64,000 nucleotides of DNA from Flavihumibacter fluvii (GCF_018595675.2 NZ_CP092333.1:3620001-3684000); one strand, 5' to 3'; counted from the stretch's first letter, positions 27,203 to 37,141 are shown. The notes: generated from the sequence alone by a model not told the origin. Numbers and translations are program-made.

Positions 27203-28720
27203 ATGTCTTCGAATCATAAAAGACCACCGGCTTCACTCATTTTTATCTTTGGTGGAAGCGGTGACCTGAACCATCGAAAATTATCGCCGGCACTATATAA
27301 TCTCTTCATTGATGAATGGATGCCGGAAAAATTTGATATAGTTGGCATCGGCCGCCGACCATATGATAATGACAGTTATCGCCAGCATCTTTTCAATGGA
27401 ATCGGTCAATTCAGCCGCAGGAAAGACGACCAGGGTGGTAAATGGCAGACCTTCTCTTCCCATGTAACCTACCTGCAAATGGATGCGGAGAAGGAGGAGG
27501 AATTTGAAAAGATCGCTGAAATCGTAAAACAAAAGGAAGCAGAATATGGGGAGCATCCCAATGTGATTTTTTACCTGGCTGTTGCCCCGCAATTAGTGCC
27601 GGGCATTGTGAGCAAACTGGGACCGTTAAATATTTGTGCTGATACCAAATGTACCCGGGTGGTCGTGGAAAAGCCCTTTGGCCATGACCTGGAAAGCGCA
27701 CTAAAGCTGAATAAGTTGCTGGCGAGTATGTTTGATGAAAAGCAGATTTACCGCATCGACCATTACCTGGGTAAAGAAACCGTGCAGAATATCCTTGCGA
27801 TGCGATTTGCCAATGCCTTGTTCGAGCCTATCTGGAACCGGAATTATATCGACCATATCCAGATCACGGCTTCCGAAACGGTTGGTGTTGAGGGCCGAGG
27901 TGATTTTTATGAAAGTTCCGGAGCCCTTCGCGATATGGTGCAAAACCATATCCTGCAATTGCTTTGTATGGTGGCCATGGAAGCCCCGGTAAATTTTGAT
28001 GCAGACGAGATCCGCAATAAAAAAGTTGATGTGTTGCACGCCATGCGCAAAATCACCCGCGAAGAGGTGCACCAGTTTGCGGTGCGTGGACAATACAGTG
28101 CGGGCTGGATGAAAGGCAACCAGGCTAGTGGTTACCGGCAGGAAAAAAATGTTGCCCCGGATTCACCAGTTGATACTTTTGCTGCGGTAAAATTTTATAT
28201 AGATAACTGGCGCTGGCAGGATGTACCCTTTTATGTGCGTACCGGAAAGAGAATGCACGACAAGGAAACCATCATTACCATCCAGTTTAAAGCGGCACCT
28301 AATTATGCCTTTCCACCTGAAGCAGCTGAAACCTGGCGGCCCAACAGGCTGACCATCAGCATTGCCCCCGTTATGGATATCCGTTTGCGGTTCCAGGCCA
28401 AGAGGCCCGGACAAGGGGTATCGCTTAGTCCGGTCGACATGATCTTTAGTTATAAAGATGCCTATGAAGAACAGGAACCGGAAGCCTACGAGACCTTGTT
28501 ATTGGATGTGATGGAAGGAAATGCAACATTGTTTATGCGTGAAGACCAGGTAGCCGCCGCATGGAAAGTAATCATGCCTATACAAGAAGCATGGGAACAA
28601 AGGCCCCCTGTTGACTTTCCGAATTATGCACCGGACTCCTGGGGCCCGGAAGATGCTGAAGCACTGATAGCCCGTGATGGAAGGAATTGGGTTACCTTGC
28701 CACCACCGCACCAGGAGTAA
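27203..28720 (+). CDS. zwf: glucose-6-phosphate 1-dehydrogenase
   Basis: 505 residues. It oxidises glucose 6-phosphate to 6-phosphogluconolactone, the entry step of the oxidative pentose phosphate pathway. FIFGGSGDLNHRKLSPALYN at residue 14 is the NADP-binding site, YRIDHYLGKETVQN near 183 the active site with the catalytic histidine, and ITASETVGVEGRGDFYESSG follows. VRTGKRMHDKETIITIQFK is the usual C-terminal-domain segment. It is 63 bp after gnd and 90 bp before pgl on the same strand, one functional unit. The stop codon is part of another GCAGGAA-type repeat. Confidence 0.97.
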   Translation: MSSNHKRPPASLIFIFGGSGDLNHRKLSPALYNLFIDEWMPEKFDIVGIGRRPYDNDSYRQHLFNGIGQFSRRKDDQGGKWQTFSSHVTYLQMDAEKEEEFEKIAEIVKQKEAEYGEHPNVIFYLAVAPQLVPGIVSKLGPLNICADTKCTRVVVEKPFGHDLESALKLNKLLASMFDEKQIYRIDHYLGKETVQNILAMRFANALFEPIWNRNYIDHIQITASETVGVEGRGDFYESSGALRDMVQNHILQLLCMVAMEAPVNFDADEIRNKKVDVLHAMRKITREEVHQFAVRGQYSAGWMKGNQASGYRQEKNVAPDSPVDTFAAVKFYIDNWRWQDVPFYVRTGKRMHDKETIITIQFKAAPNYAFPPEAAETWRPNRLTISIAPVMDIRLRFQAKRPGQGVSLSPVDMIFSYKDAYEEQEPEAYETLLLDVMEGNATLFMREDQVAAAWKVIMPIQEAWEQRPPVDFPNYAPDSWGPEDAEALIARDGRNWVTLPPPHQE

Positions 28721-28759
28721 GCAGGAAGCCAGCCTTCGCCAAGGCCAAACCTGGCGAAG
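28718..28759. repeat. heptad repeat remnant and 8-bp inverted repeat after zwf
   Basis: The zwf stop TAA opens into TAAGCAGGAAGCC (28718-28730), the heptad repeat in short form. It is followed by CTTCGCCA (28734-28741) and its exact inverse TGGCGAAG (28752-28759) with a 10-nt loop. No T run follows, so it is not an obvious terminator. Confidence 0.6.
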
Positions 28760-28810
28760 CAGGAGTTTGTAATTTGTGCTTCGGTTTAATTCACCTATTA
28801 TCTATTCAAC

Positions 28811-29536
28811 ATGGACCCGATCATCCATATAGAACCCAATACAGAAGCAGTTGCTCAGACAGCTGCTGCCTTTATTGCTAACCGTATCTCCAGCGTTTTG
28901 AAATATCAGGACCGTTTTACCATTGCATTGTCAGGTGGCAGCACCCCAAAAAGGTTGCATGAAATTCTCGCTAAGTCGCCATACAAGGAATCTATCGACT
29001 GGAACCGTATCCATATTTTCTGGGGTGATGAGCGATATGTACCCCTGGATGATGAGCGTAATAATGCCAGGATGGCCTACGATACACTCCTGAACCATGT
29101 GGTTGTACCCGAAGACCAGGTCCATATTATGCGTACCGATTCCCCGGATCCCAGGGAAGCAGCCCTGCAATATGAAAGCATCTTACACCGCTATTTCGAT
29201 AACAGCGACCATAGTTTTGATCTTCTATTGCTTGGAATGGGTGATGACGGACATACCTTATCCTTATTTCCGGGAACTGAAATTGTACATGAGACCAAAA
29301 GATGGTGTGCTGCATTTTTCCTGCAGCAGCAGGATATGTTTCGGGTCACGATCACCAAAACCATCGCCAATAAATCGGCCTGCATTTTGTTCCTTACCAC
29401 CGGGAAGGCAAAAGCGCCGGCTTTGAAACAAGTACTTCAAGGACCGGTAAATATCAACCTTTACCCGGCCCAAACCATACAGCCAGAGGCCGGCGAGCTC
29501 CACTGGATTATCGATTCGGCCGCTGCCGGACTATAG
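28811..29536 (+). CDS. pgl: 6-phosphogluconolactonase
   Basis: 241 residues of the DevB/NagB-like lactonase family. It hydrolyses 6-phosphogluconolactone to 6-phosphogluconate, joining zwf and gnd. FTIALSGGSTPKRLHEIL near residue 37 is the phosphate-binding site, WNRIHIFWGDERYVPLDD near residue 65 the second conserved block, and LLLLGMGDDGHTLSLFPGT near 137 holds the catalytic segment. Its presence beside zwf and gnd makes the oxidative branch complete. The product is a cytosolic enzyme of normal length. Confidence 0.95.
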   Translation: MDPIIHIEPNTEAVAQTAAAFIANRISSVLKYQDRFTIALSGGSTPKRLHEILAKSPYKESIDWNRIHIFWGDERYVPLDDERNNARMAYDTLLNHVVVPEDQVHIMRTDSPDPREAALQYESILHRYFDNSDHSFDLLLLGMGDDGHTLSLFPGTEIVHETKRWCAAFFLQQQDMFRVTITKTIANKSACILFLTTGKAKAPALKQVLQGPVNINLYPAQTIQPEAGELHWIIDSAAAGL

Positions 29537-29671
29537 CCTAACCTCAATTTAATCCCAATTATCGGGTAAAACCTGCCCCCCATCTAAGAAGTTTCGGGTA
29601 GCGGGAAAGCCTTGCTTTATTTGTATTGTCAAGCAGGCCCAACCTGCCAGGCAATCACCAACCTAATCAAG

Positions 29672-30277
29672 ATGAAGGCATTTACTTACTTTCTCTTCGT
29701 GATGTTTTACGTTTCGGGACCAAAGTTTTTGTTTGCCCAATCCCAAACGACCAGTGAAACTAAGTTTCATATCACCTGGGAGGCACCAAAATGCACCCAG
29801 ATACCAGGGATGAAAAATCGCATAACCTGGACTACCGCTGAAACGGTGGAAACAAAAATATATGAGGTGCAGCGGTCATCAGACGGGATTAACTTCAAGA
29901 CCATTGGATCGGTAACTGTTTCCAGCCAAAACTTTACCAATTATATGTTTGAAGATGAGCATCCGTTGCCGGTTGGCTATTACCAGATTTGCTCAATTAG
30001 TTCATTAGGAAAAAAGACATATTCTGCGAAAATAAAGGCAATATCCACCGGTGGCAATATCGTCATCAGGCAAGGGTATAATACAACAACCTTATTATTT
30101 AAAGACAATACACCAAGAGATATTATACTGGTAAACACAAATGGTCAAAAAATCAGCCGGACTACAACAACGCTTAACCAGCACACCTTCCATACCTCTG
30201 CTTTAAGCAAGGGCATGTACCTGGTAGTTATTCATGCAGAAGGTGGCAGTGATATTCAAAAAATAATGGTCCTCTGA
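29672..30277 (+). CDS. secreted protein with a type IX secretion C-terminal domain
   Basis: 201 residues from ATG 29672, which starts a signal peptide (MKAFTYFLFVMFYVSGPKFL, cleaved near FAQS). The middle 45-125 resembles an immunoglobulin/fibronectin-like module (VEVQRSSDGINFKTIGSVTV pattern; here EVQRSSDGINFKTIGS). The C-terminal 65 residues (IILVNTNGQKISRTT, FHTSALSKGMYLVVIHAEGG, IQKIMVL) are the Por/T9SS type A sorting domain that directs cargo across the outer membrane. Function beyond secretion is unknown. It stands alone and meets the Dabb gene tail to tail with 3 bp between them. Confidence 0.82.
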   Translation: MKAFTYFLFVMFYVSGPKFLFAQSQTTSETKFHITWEAPKCTQIPGMKNRITWTTAETVETKIYEVQRSSDGINFKTIGSVTVSSQNFTNYMFEDEHPLPVGYYQICSISSLGKKTYSAKIKAISTGGNIVIRQGYNTTTLLFKDNTPRDIILVNTNGQKISRTTTTLNQHTFHTSALSKGMYLVVIHAEGGSDIQKIMVL

Positions 30278-30280
30278 TAA

Positions 30281-30694
30281 TTAACCTTCTTCAACGGCAT
30301 CATAAACAACTACCTTTTCCCAGAGCATACTACACTCCTCAACAAATTTCAGGTGAACAGGATCCTTCTGGTACCTTTCCTGGTCTTCCGGATTATCAAA
30401 AACCAGTAACCAGGAAACCGAATAGGTTGTATCGATAACATCCCGTTTAGTCGCCGCAGGAACTCCGATCTGGAACATCCTGATGGTTTTAACCGAAGAG
30501 AGTTTGTGAAGTCCGGCAAGAAGTTTTTTCTTGTCTTCGCTACTTTCAGGATGCTTTAGCCAAAAAAAGACATGGTGAATAAACTTATGGGCTAACTGGT
30601 TTTCCCAGGTTGCTGCAGGAAATGCGCCCAATCCACCCATGACCGTTGCCCGACCTGTTTCGGAAATAAATTCCCGACGAGTTTTGGTATCCAT
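30281..30694 (-). CDS. Dabb (stress-responsive alpha/beta barrel) protein with twin-arginine N-terminus
   Basis: 137 residues from ATG 30694. The start reads DTKTRREFISETGRATVMGG, a Tat-like RR motif (TRREFIS), so export by the Tat route is plausible. From residue 35, FIHHVFFWLKHPESSEDKKK and YSVSWLLVFDNPEDQERYQK, HLKFVEE are the Dabb ferredoxin-like barrel. Dabb proteins are dimeric; several are oxygenases, cyclases or stress proteins, so no reaction can be assigned. It is 60 bp downstream of the CRTAC1 gene and may be the last gene of the susC-susD cluster. Confidence 0.82.
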   Translation of the reverse strand: MDTKTRREFISETGRATVMGGLGAFPAATWENQLAHKFIHHVFFWLKHPESSEDKKKLLAGLHKLSSVKTIRMFQIGVPAATKRDVIDTTYSVSWLLVFDNPEDQERYQKDPVHLKFVEECSMLWEKVVVYDAVEEG

Positions 30695-30754
30695 GAAGTT
30701 GCTACGTTTTAGGAGATTTAAGCTACGAAAAATTACCAAAAGATGCGTGATTCC

Positions 30755-32434
30755 TCATTTTTTAAGCCTATTCCACCATAAAATGCCCAGAATTACCAGG
30801 ATAACAGCAACAAAGCCATACAATTTAAACTTTTTGGTTTCTTTATGGGGGATTTCAGTAATGGTGAGGAGCTGGTTACACTTTACACCGGTCATTTCCT
30901 GCTTATTTCCGCCAGTCCAATAGATGGTTATTTTGTCAACTGACCTGGCATTTCCAAGACCAAAATGGGCAATTACTGAGTTTTGTGAGAGGTGGCTTGA
31001 ACTTCCTCCATCGATTTCCCGGATCATTTTCCTGCCCCCGGCTTCAATTTCAACTTTAGAACCAATGCCATGGGTTTCGGCATTAATCCCTTTAAGGGCA
31101 ATTTTGATCCAGTTACCAGTCGTGGAATCATTCCGGAAAAGTTTTGTCAGAGAGGGTAATGGGTAAGTCAAAACGGGCTCCTGGTTTACCACAAGCACAT
31201 CGAGATCGCCGTCATTATCATAATCAAATACCACGGAACCACGGCCTATTCCATAATCGGCTAATCCAACTTTCCGTGCATTATCCTGAAATTTATTCCC
31301 GATGTTCTCAAAATAAAAATTTGCCATGGGTACACAATTCGGATTCAGGTCACCATTGGCAACAAACAGGTCAACATCGCCATCAAGGTCAAAGTCCGCA
31401 AAATTTGCGCCCCAGCTAATGGAGAAAAAGTCCAGCCCCAGTTCGCGGGCCTTATTCACAAAGGGCTTTCCTACACCCTGGTTGACCATAAAATAATTGA
31501 ATTTGATATTGGTCATGTAATAATCCATCAGTCCATCATTGTTATAATCACCAACTGCAGTACCCATTGAATTGATCTTCAGGTCCATGCCTGTTTCTTT
31601 GGAAATGTCCCTAAATAATTTATTGGGGTACTTGTTTTCCAGCAACATATCAGGAGTACGTTTATAGCCGAAGTCGTGGTTCACAAAGAGATCCTGGTCG
31701 CCATCATTATCGAAATCAGTAAATATGCCCCCAAAACCAAAACCCCGGTAATCCAGGCCATAATCACTATAAACATCGATGAACTTCTTTCCCTTTTCAT
31801 TCAGCAACAGGTAACCTTTGGCGATCTGGTTAGCCCCAACAACAGTATTATCATTGATCACACTCAGCTTACCCTCAAATTGGTTGAAATAATTACCCAC
31901 ATAGATATCCGGCCATCCGTCGGCATTGATATCACCAAAACTAACGCCAGTGCTAAATGAATACTGTTGGTCTAATCCATACTCCTTTGTAGCATCCCGA
32001 AAAGTGCCATCCCCTTTATTCAGAAAAAAGAGGTTGATTTCCCTGGGAATTTCCAATTTCTTATCCCGCCGGGTTATTGTTGTTATAAAGAGATCAACAA
32101 ATCCATCCCGGTTTACATCAGCGCCAGCCACTCCCTGTGTTACAAACTTTTTCGTACCAGTCATGCCGGATTGTTCAAAGACATTGGTAAATGTTCCGTT
32201 ACCGTTATTTTTATAAAGCTGGTCGTCATTCATACCCCCGGTTATATACACATCCTCGAAGCCGTCGTTATTAAAATCAACTACACAGGCACCGCCACCA
32301 AACATGCCCTCATATACCTTAAAAACATGCTGAATGCCAGCGGCTGAAGTAACATCTGTAAAATGCGTTTGGCAGAAGCTATCCTGCACAGCAATGATGA
32401 AAAGAAAATGGATGGTCAGTAAACATTGCCGCAT
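30755..32434 (-). CDS. CRTAC1 family protein: FG-GAP/VCBS repeats and ASPIC/UnbV domain
   Basis: 559 residues from ATG 32434, which opens a signal peptide (LLTIHFLFIIAVQDSFCQ); a start at 32494 would overlap the previous gene. Repeated DxDxDGxxD calcium-binding FG-GAP motifs (DFNNDGFEDVYITGG, DVNRDGFVDLFITT, DINADGWPDIYVGN, DFDLDGDVDLFVAN) form a seven-bladed-propeller-like region. The ASPIC/UnbV domain follows (GIGSKVEIEAGGRKMIREID, IAHFGLGNARSVDKITIYW). A C-terminal hydrophobic helix (FVAVILVILGILWW) could anchor it to the membrane. Such proteins are surface or periplasmic binding proteins of unknown ligand. Confidence 0.9.
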   Translation of the reverse strand: MRQCLLTIHFLFIIAVQDSFCQTHFTDVTSAAGIQHVFKVYEGMFGGGACVVDFNNDGFEDVYITGGMNDDQLYKNNGNGTFTNVFEQSGMTGTKKFVTQGVAGADVNRDGFVDLFITTITRRDKKLEIPREINLFFLNKGDGTFRDATKEYGLDQQYSFSTGVSFGDINADGWPDIYVGNYFNQFEGKLSVINDNTVVGANQIAKGYLLLNEKGKKFIDVYSDYGLDYRGFGFGGIFTDFDNDGDQDLFVNHDFGYKRTPDMLLENKYPNKLFRDISKETGMDLKINSMGTAVGDYNNDGLMDYYMTNIKFNYFMVNQGVGKPFVNKARELGLDFFSISWGANFADFDLDGDVDLFVANGDLNPNCVPMANFYFENIGNKFQDNARKVGLADYGIGRGSVVFDYDNDGDLDVLVVNQEPVLTYPLPSLTKLFRNDSTTGNWIKIALKGINAETHGIGSKVEIEAGGRKMIREIDGGSSSHLSQNSVIAHFGLGNARSVDKITIYWTGGNKQEMTGVKCNQLLTITEIPHKETKKFKLYGFVAVILVILGILWWNRLKK

Positions 32435-32456
32435 GGCTATTGATCTTTTTATGGTG

Positions 32457-33809
32457 TTATTTATTCCAATGAAGTCCATTGACATTGTTTCCAATTATTT
32501 TACCCTTCTCCAGCCCCCTTTCATTATCCTGGGGAATATGTATACCACCATAAAACCTTGACATTGCAGTTTCTTCGGCTGCTTCCCAGAAGGAATTAAA
32601 ATGCCGGGCTTTAAATTCCGTATCCCTTATTTCATCCTTAGGCCGACCGACATGGGCGCTATCGGTAAATTCAAAATGATCGCCGTACAAACTGGTCAGT
32701 ACGGTGGCAGCGGCGCCAGCCTGGATAGCATGACCCGAAGGAAAGGCCGGAAAGGGCGGATCTGGCCAGAAGGATTCCCAATGTTCATCAATATGTTGGG
32801 GTACAAAAGTATTCGCACGTTCCGTAAAGAACTCAAACTTCCATTTCCAGCAATTCCTGAAAGCATCTGCAACAGCCATACCCATCCGGGCATAGGTTTC
32901 AGCTGCTTTCAGTAAATCCGGTTTTGTTTTTCTGATAGCGATAGTGGCCAGGTAATACGAATGGCCTGGGGGTGTGAAGGTTACATCCGGATCATCACTC
33001 CACCATATTGCTGCTTCTTTTTCATCCTGTGTCAGTATTTTTCTTTTTTCGTACACCTGTTTAAATTGCTGGTAATACGCAGAACCAGGGGTTGTATCAT
33101 AAGGAATAAATACCGGAGGCTCAATAGCAGAATCAACCGCCAGGAAAGTACGGTTCCTGCCCCAATGCGGGTGCAATGGAAAATGGCTGAATGACTGGGC
33201 AAATAAAGGTGGCTTCCAGCTGCCAGGTTTTTCAGCAAATACCAGCTGTTTATCAAAATTTCGTAGATAGGCCCGGTGCCCGCCATCAGTTTTTGACCAT
33301 TCAAAAATTAACTGTGCGATATTTTTGCCGTATGCGACAGATCGTTCAACGATAGCATTATCCTTTGCCTGTTCAGCATAAATAGTTTTAAATGCCTGCT
33401 CGAGTGAATCAATTTTAGCCTTATTCTGATCAGAGGTTTGGATATAAATACTCCTAAGTATTTCTGCCTGTCCGGCATTTAAAGCCAGCTGCCAATTATA
33501 GCTTAGACCCTTTTCAGGCTGGGGCAAAGCACCAAGTCCATTCAGTTGGGTCGCCACCGATTGTGCACCAGGATATCCCGGCACAACAGACTCGTACATG
33601 GTCAACCCAATATATCCTAAACAGCGCGACGCGAAGGTGGGTGAATTAGCAGGCGTAGTCATCGCAATAAAGTTGGTAAGATCTGCCCAGGCTGTGGCCA
33701 GTTCATAGTCTTCCGGCAATTTTTTATTTGCCTGGTTGCAGGAAAGAGCGATCCAGCACACCATCAGGCAGGCAAAAAAACCCGGCATATATACACTTAC
33801 CTTTTTCAT
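32457..33809 (-). CDS. vanadium-dependent haloperoxidase-like PAP2 lipoprotein
   Basis: 450 residues with a lipoprotein signal (lipobox IALSC, Cys24). The C-terminal half has the PAP2/haloperoxidase active-site set: K324-x6-R331 in KFEFFTERAN, PSGH at 357-360 (FPAFPSGHAIQ) and SR at 417-418 with His424 (SRFYGGIHIPQDNERG). These residues bind vanadate or phosphate. The residue after the first arginine is Ala rather than the common Pro. Known relatives are haloperoxidases or acid phosphatases; which one this is cannot be told. Its ATG overlaps the stop of the 33806-37141 gene by 4 bp, so the two are translationally coupled. Confidence 0.85.
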   Translation of the reverse strand: MKKVSVYMPGFFACLMVCWIALSCNQANKKLPEDYELATAWADLTNFIAMTTPANSPTFASRCLGYIGLTMYESVVPGYPGAQSVATQLNGLGALPQPEKGLSYNWQLALNAGQAEILRSIYIQTSDQNKAKIDSLEQAFKTIYAEQAKDNAIVERSVAYGKNIAQLIFEWSKTDGGHRAYLRNFDKQLVFAEKPGSWKPPLFAQSFSHFPLHPHWGRNRTFLAVDSAIEPPVFIPYDTTPGSAYYQQFKQVYEKRKILTQDEKEAAIWWSDDPDVTFTPPGHSYYLATIAIRKTKPDLLKAAETYARMGMAVADAFRNCWKWKFEFFTERANTFVPQHIDEHWESFWPDPPFPAFPSGHAIQAGAAATVLTSLYGDHFEFTDSAHVGRPKDEIRDTEFKARHFNSFWEAAEETAMSRFYGGIHIPQDNERGLEKGKIIGNNVNGLHWNK

Positions 33810-36800
33810 TTCTTTTGCTTTTGCATTGTATACATAACCAGTGACTTAGCATTGCGCGCAAAATACAGTTTGTCTTTTATTTGTACACAGCTCCTTATAT
33901 CTCCCCATAAATTAAATCCGGAGGCAGATTGCGGAATATAATTAAAGTGGCCCTTACCATCACCGGCCAATAATACCCCATAATTTGCATCAAACTTACC
34001 CAACCTGATTTTTGTGCGACTATTATTTCCGCACAATAACAGATCTGTATGTCCATCTTTATTAAAATCAAGTTGATTGATCGTATGGACCGGGGAATAC
34101 TGCGCTTCTGCCGGCAATTCCGCGATAGAAAATTTGCCGGAAGGGCCGTTGATAAAACAAGTTGTACCAAGGTATTCGGCAACCAAATGTTTGGCATCCT
34201 TTAATTCATTAGCAGGAAAAAGTTCGTCAAGGGTAATATCAGCATAACTACTGAAATTAGAAAAGCGTTTACGCATTGCTGGTAATTGGCTTACCAGTTC
34301 ATCCCGGGTTATATAAGGATATCTCTTGCCCTGGATATAAAAACTGAAAACAGGATCAACCGAACCATTCTGGTCAAAGTCTTTGTAATACATTTCCAGG
34401 GGTTCTTTTTCCGAAGCATTGAACTGGGCATTCCGTCCCATGTTTCCAATGATCAGGTCCGGACGCTGATCGCCATTCAGGTCAGTTACTGAAACAGTAT
34501 TCCACCACCCGGTATAAGATTTCTCAAAAAACTGTTGTGTACTGTTGACAAGCCTGCGGGCTACTTCACGAAATACTGTAACCGGCATCCATTCCCCTAC
34601 CACAACCAGTTCATTTTTTTTGTCAAGATCCAGGTCAACCCACTGAGCATCTGTTACCATACCTATCGATAACAAATCCGGACATATTTTTTCTGTTTGG
34701 TCCGAAAATTTTCCATTTCCGTCATTCATCAAAATATACGAGTGTGGTGTTTCAGGGTAGCGGCCAGGAACAACCCTGCCGCCTACAAAAACATCCACAA
34801 AGCCATCCCCATTAATATCCTGGACCTTTACGCAGGACTTGCTGCCAATCACCTTTGGCAATCCGCTACTTTTTAAAAAATCATTGTGGCCATCATTCAG
34901 GTAAAGCCGGTCCTGCAGTAGTGTGTCTGTTGCATTAAATTCATGGTAGCCGCCACTGGCAATATAAATATCCTGGTGCCCATCACCATTAGCATCAAAA
35001 ACGGCAATTGCTGCATCATCAAAGGCTTTATCCTTTTCAAAAACAGGAATCTTCCTGGCAATAAAAGACCCATTCTTTTGCTGCATAAACAGACTGGTCG
35101 CCCTACCGACTTCACCACCAATCAGAACATCCTGCAGTCCGTCGTTATTCAGGTCAAATTTTTCCATGCAAGGACCATGATAACTAAACTGGCTGATCAG
35201 TAAGGGCTGGCGGTTGAAATCATTAATGGTTGTATCGGCACCTGAATACTTAATATCTGGAGTCGTTTCAGCAAACCATTTACGGGATGGCGGATTGGCT
35301 GAAAAAATCTCCTTGGCATCTTTTTCAACAAGGGCCAGTTCCTGGTTGGCCTTGATATTATATTTCCTTTGCACTTTACCGCTGTTCCAGGTGATTACGA
35401 GGCTGTCTGCTGATTCAGCATCGCCCAAACCAAAATGAAGCGTGTGAGAAACAGCAGAGAGATAGCCTCTTGCCGGATTTTGTTCCACAGTTTGTGGCTG
35501 ACCTTTCTGATAGATAGTGACCCTGGCACCCAATCCTTGTGTATTGCCACCTTCCCCTACAAGATGAACCTGCAGAAAATGATTTTTGCTAAGGCTTTGG
35601 GATCCGTTCTTATAAACAAAAGCCGGCAGGTTGATATTATTTACAACAAGGTCCAGGTCTCCATCATTATCCAGGTCGGCATATATTGCACCATTACTGT
35701 TTGATGCCTGGGTGATGCCCCATTCCTGGTTGGCGTTACTGAATTGGCCATTATGATTGTTCTGGAAAATATAGTTCACCACATTGGAAGACGGCATTTG
35801 TTTGATGATCTCCATGACATCTTCCCGCTGTAGCCGCCCTTTTTGTTGCACATAATCATTCATGTAATTGATAAAATCGAGATTGGTATAATCCCTGAAA
35901 TATCCGTTGGTCACAAAGAGATCTTTCCAGCCGTCATTGTCGTAGTCGGCCAGTAAAGCCGACCAGCTCCAGTCGGTGTTGGATATGCCTGCCATTTGTC
36001 CGATTTCACTGAATGTTCCGTTGCCATTATTCAGTTGGAGCATGTTACGCATATACTGGTAATAAAATCCGTTGCGCAGGTTCAGGTTAAATTTGTCGTA
36101 GTTATCTGGTGCGAGTAATAATTTTTGCCGGTGGTTATCTGCCGGAAGCATATCAAGGGTAAGAATATCGGTAAGGTTATCATTATTGATGTCAGCAACA
36201 TCATTCCCCATGGAAAACTGGCTGGTATGGCCGAGGCTCGAATTCAGCTGGTTGGTGAATGTGCCATTTTTATTGTTGATATAGTAATAATCAGGGACAG
36301 CGTAGTCATTGGAGACATAGAAATCGGGCCAGCCATCCTGGTTAAAGTCTGAAATGCCCAAACCGAGTCCATAACTCAGTTCAGACCCGTTAATACCAGC
36401 AGGAACAGTCACATCTTTAAAAACTCCGCTATTTTGTTGAAACAGGCGAAGGCCTTTATCGGGATTATCTACCTTAAATAATTGGGCTGTACTGACTTCA
36501 TTAAGAATAGGCAGGTTTTTAGGATTATGGTTCAGCAGGAGCATATCCAGGTCGCCGTCTTTATCGTAATCGAGGAAATAGGATTGGTTGCTGAACCCGG
36601 TACTGGCGAGTCCGAATTCTGCAGCTTTTTCTTCAAAGACCGGGATACCCTGGCTATCGTTACCCTTGTTGATAAACAGCTGGTTGGCCCGTTTCTCTGG
36701 TGGTAAAGCACCCGAATAACAAAGATAAATATCCAGTTTACCATCCGCATTGATATCTACCGTATTGACACCGGTTTTCCAGGGTCCGGGCCTTCCGCCT

Positions 36801-37141
36801 GCCCTTGATTCAAGAGTAATATCCTGGAATTTCAGTTGTCCCTTATTAAGGTAGAATTTATTCTCGCCCATATTTGAGGTGAAATAAATATCTGTTAACC
36901 CGTCATTATTAAAATCGCCGGCTGCAATTCCGCCACCATTATAGAAATACTCGTACATGAGGATATTGGTGTTCAATCCTTCTGTAAGGGTGTTTTGAAA
37001 ATTAATATTTGTTTCCTCCGGGCTGAGTTGTACAAATATTGGGTTACCCTCTTTTGTGGTTGTTTGATCTGGCTGGTTTTGGCAGCCGCATAACATCAAA
37101 AAAATAAAAGGACAAGTAATGTACAGGAGGCGCATTAGCAT
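33806..37141 (-). CDS. large VCBS/FG-GAP lipoprotein with ASPIC/UnbV domain
   Basis: 1111 residues with a lipoprotein signal ending in LCGCQNQ. FG-GAP repeats occur in two blocks, about 70-500 (DFNNDGLTDIYFTSNMG, DFNQDGWPDFYVSND, DYDNDGWKDLFVTNGYFRDY) and about 660-1100 (DLNNDGLQDVLIGGEVG, DINGDGFVDVFVGG). Between them is an ASPIC/UnbV domain (GLGARVTIYQKGQPQTVEQN, HTLHFGLGDAESADSLVITW). Proteins of this architecture usually accompany SusC/SusD pairs and are thought to sit on the outer membrane. It follows the susD terminator-like hairpin and overlaps the next gene by 4 bp. Confidence 0.9.
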   Translation of the reverse strand: MLMRLLYITCPFIFLMLCGCQNQPDQTTTKEGNPIFVQLSPEETNINFQNTLTEGLNTNILMYEYFYNGGGIAAGDFNNDGLTDIYFTSNMGENKFYLNKGQLKFQDITLESRAGGRPGPWKTGVNTVDINADGKLDIYLCYSGALPPEKRANQLFINKGNDSQGIPVFEEKAAEFGLASTGFSNQSYFLDYDKDGDLDMLLLNHNPKNLPILNEVSTAQLFKVDNPDKGLRLFQQNSGVFKDVTVPAGINGSELSYGLGLGISDFNQDGWPDFYVSNDYAVPDYYYINNKNGTFTNQLNSSLGHTSQFSMGNDVADINNDNLTDILTLDMLPADNHRQKLLLAPDNYDKFNLNLRNGFYYQYMRNMLQLNNGNGTFSEIGQMAGISNTDWSWSALLADYDNDGWKDLFVTNGYFRDYTNLDFINYMNDYVQQKGRLQREDVMEIIKQMPSSNVVNYIFQNNHNGQFSNANQEWGITQASNSNGAIYADLDNDGDLDLVVNNINLPAFVYKNGSQSLSKNHFLQVHLVGEGGNTQGLGARVTIYQKGQPQTVEQNPARGYLSAVSHTLHFGLGDAESADSLVITWNSGKVQRKYNIKANQELALVEKDAKEIFSANPPSRKWFAETTPDIKYSGADTTINDFNRQPLLISQFSYHGPCMEKFDLNNDGLQDVLIGGEVGRATSLFMQQKNGSFIARKIPVFEKDKAFDDAAIAVFDANGDGHQDIYIASGGYHEFNATDTLLQDRLYLNDGHNDFLKSSGLPKVIGSKSCVKVQDINGDGFVDVFVGGRVVPGRYPETPHSYILMNDGNGKFSDQTEKICPDLLSIGMVTDAQWVDLDLDKKNELVVVGEWMPVTVFREVARRLVNSTQQFFEKSYTGWWNTVSVTDLNGDQRPDLIIGNMGRNAQFNASEKEPLEMYYKDFDQNGSVDPVFSFYIQGKRYPYITRDELVSQLPAMRKRFSNFSSYADITLDELFPANELKDAKHLVAEYLGTTCFINGPSGKFSIAELPAEAQYSPVHTINQLDFNKDGHTDLLLCGNNSRTKIRLGKFDANYGVLLAGDGKGHFNYIPQSASGFNLWGDIRSCVQIKDKLYFARNAKSLVMYTMQKQKK

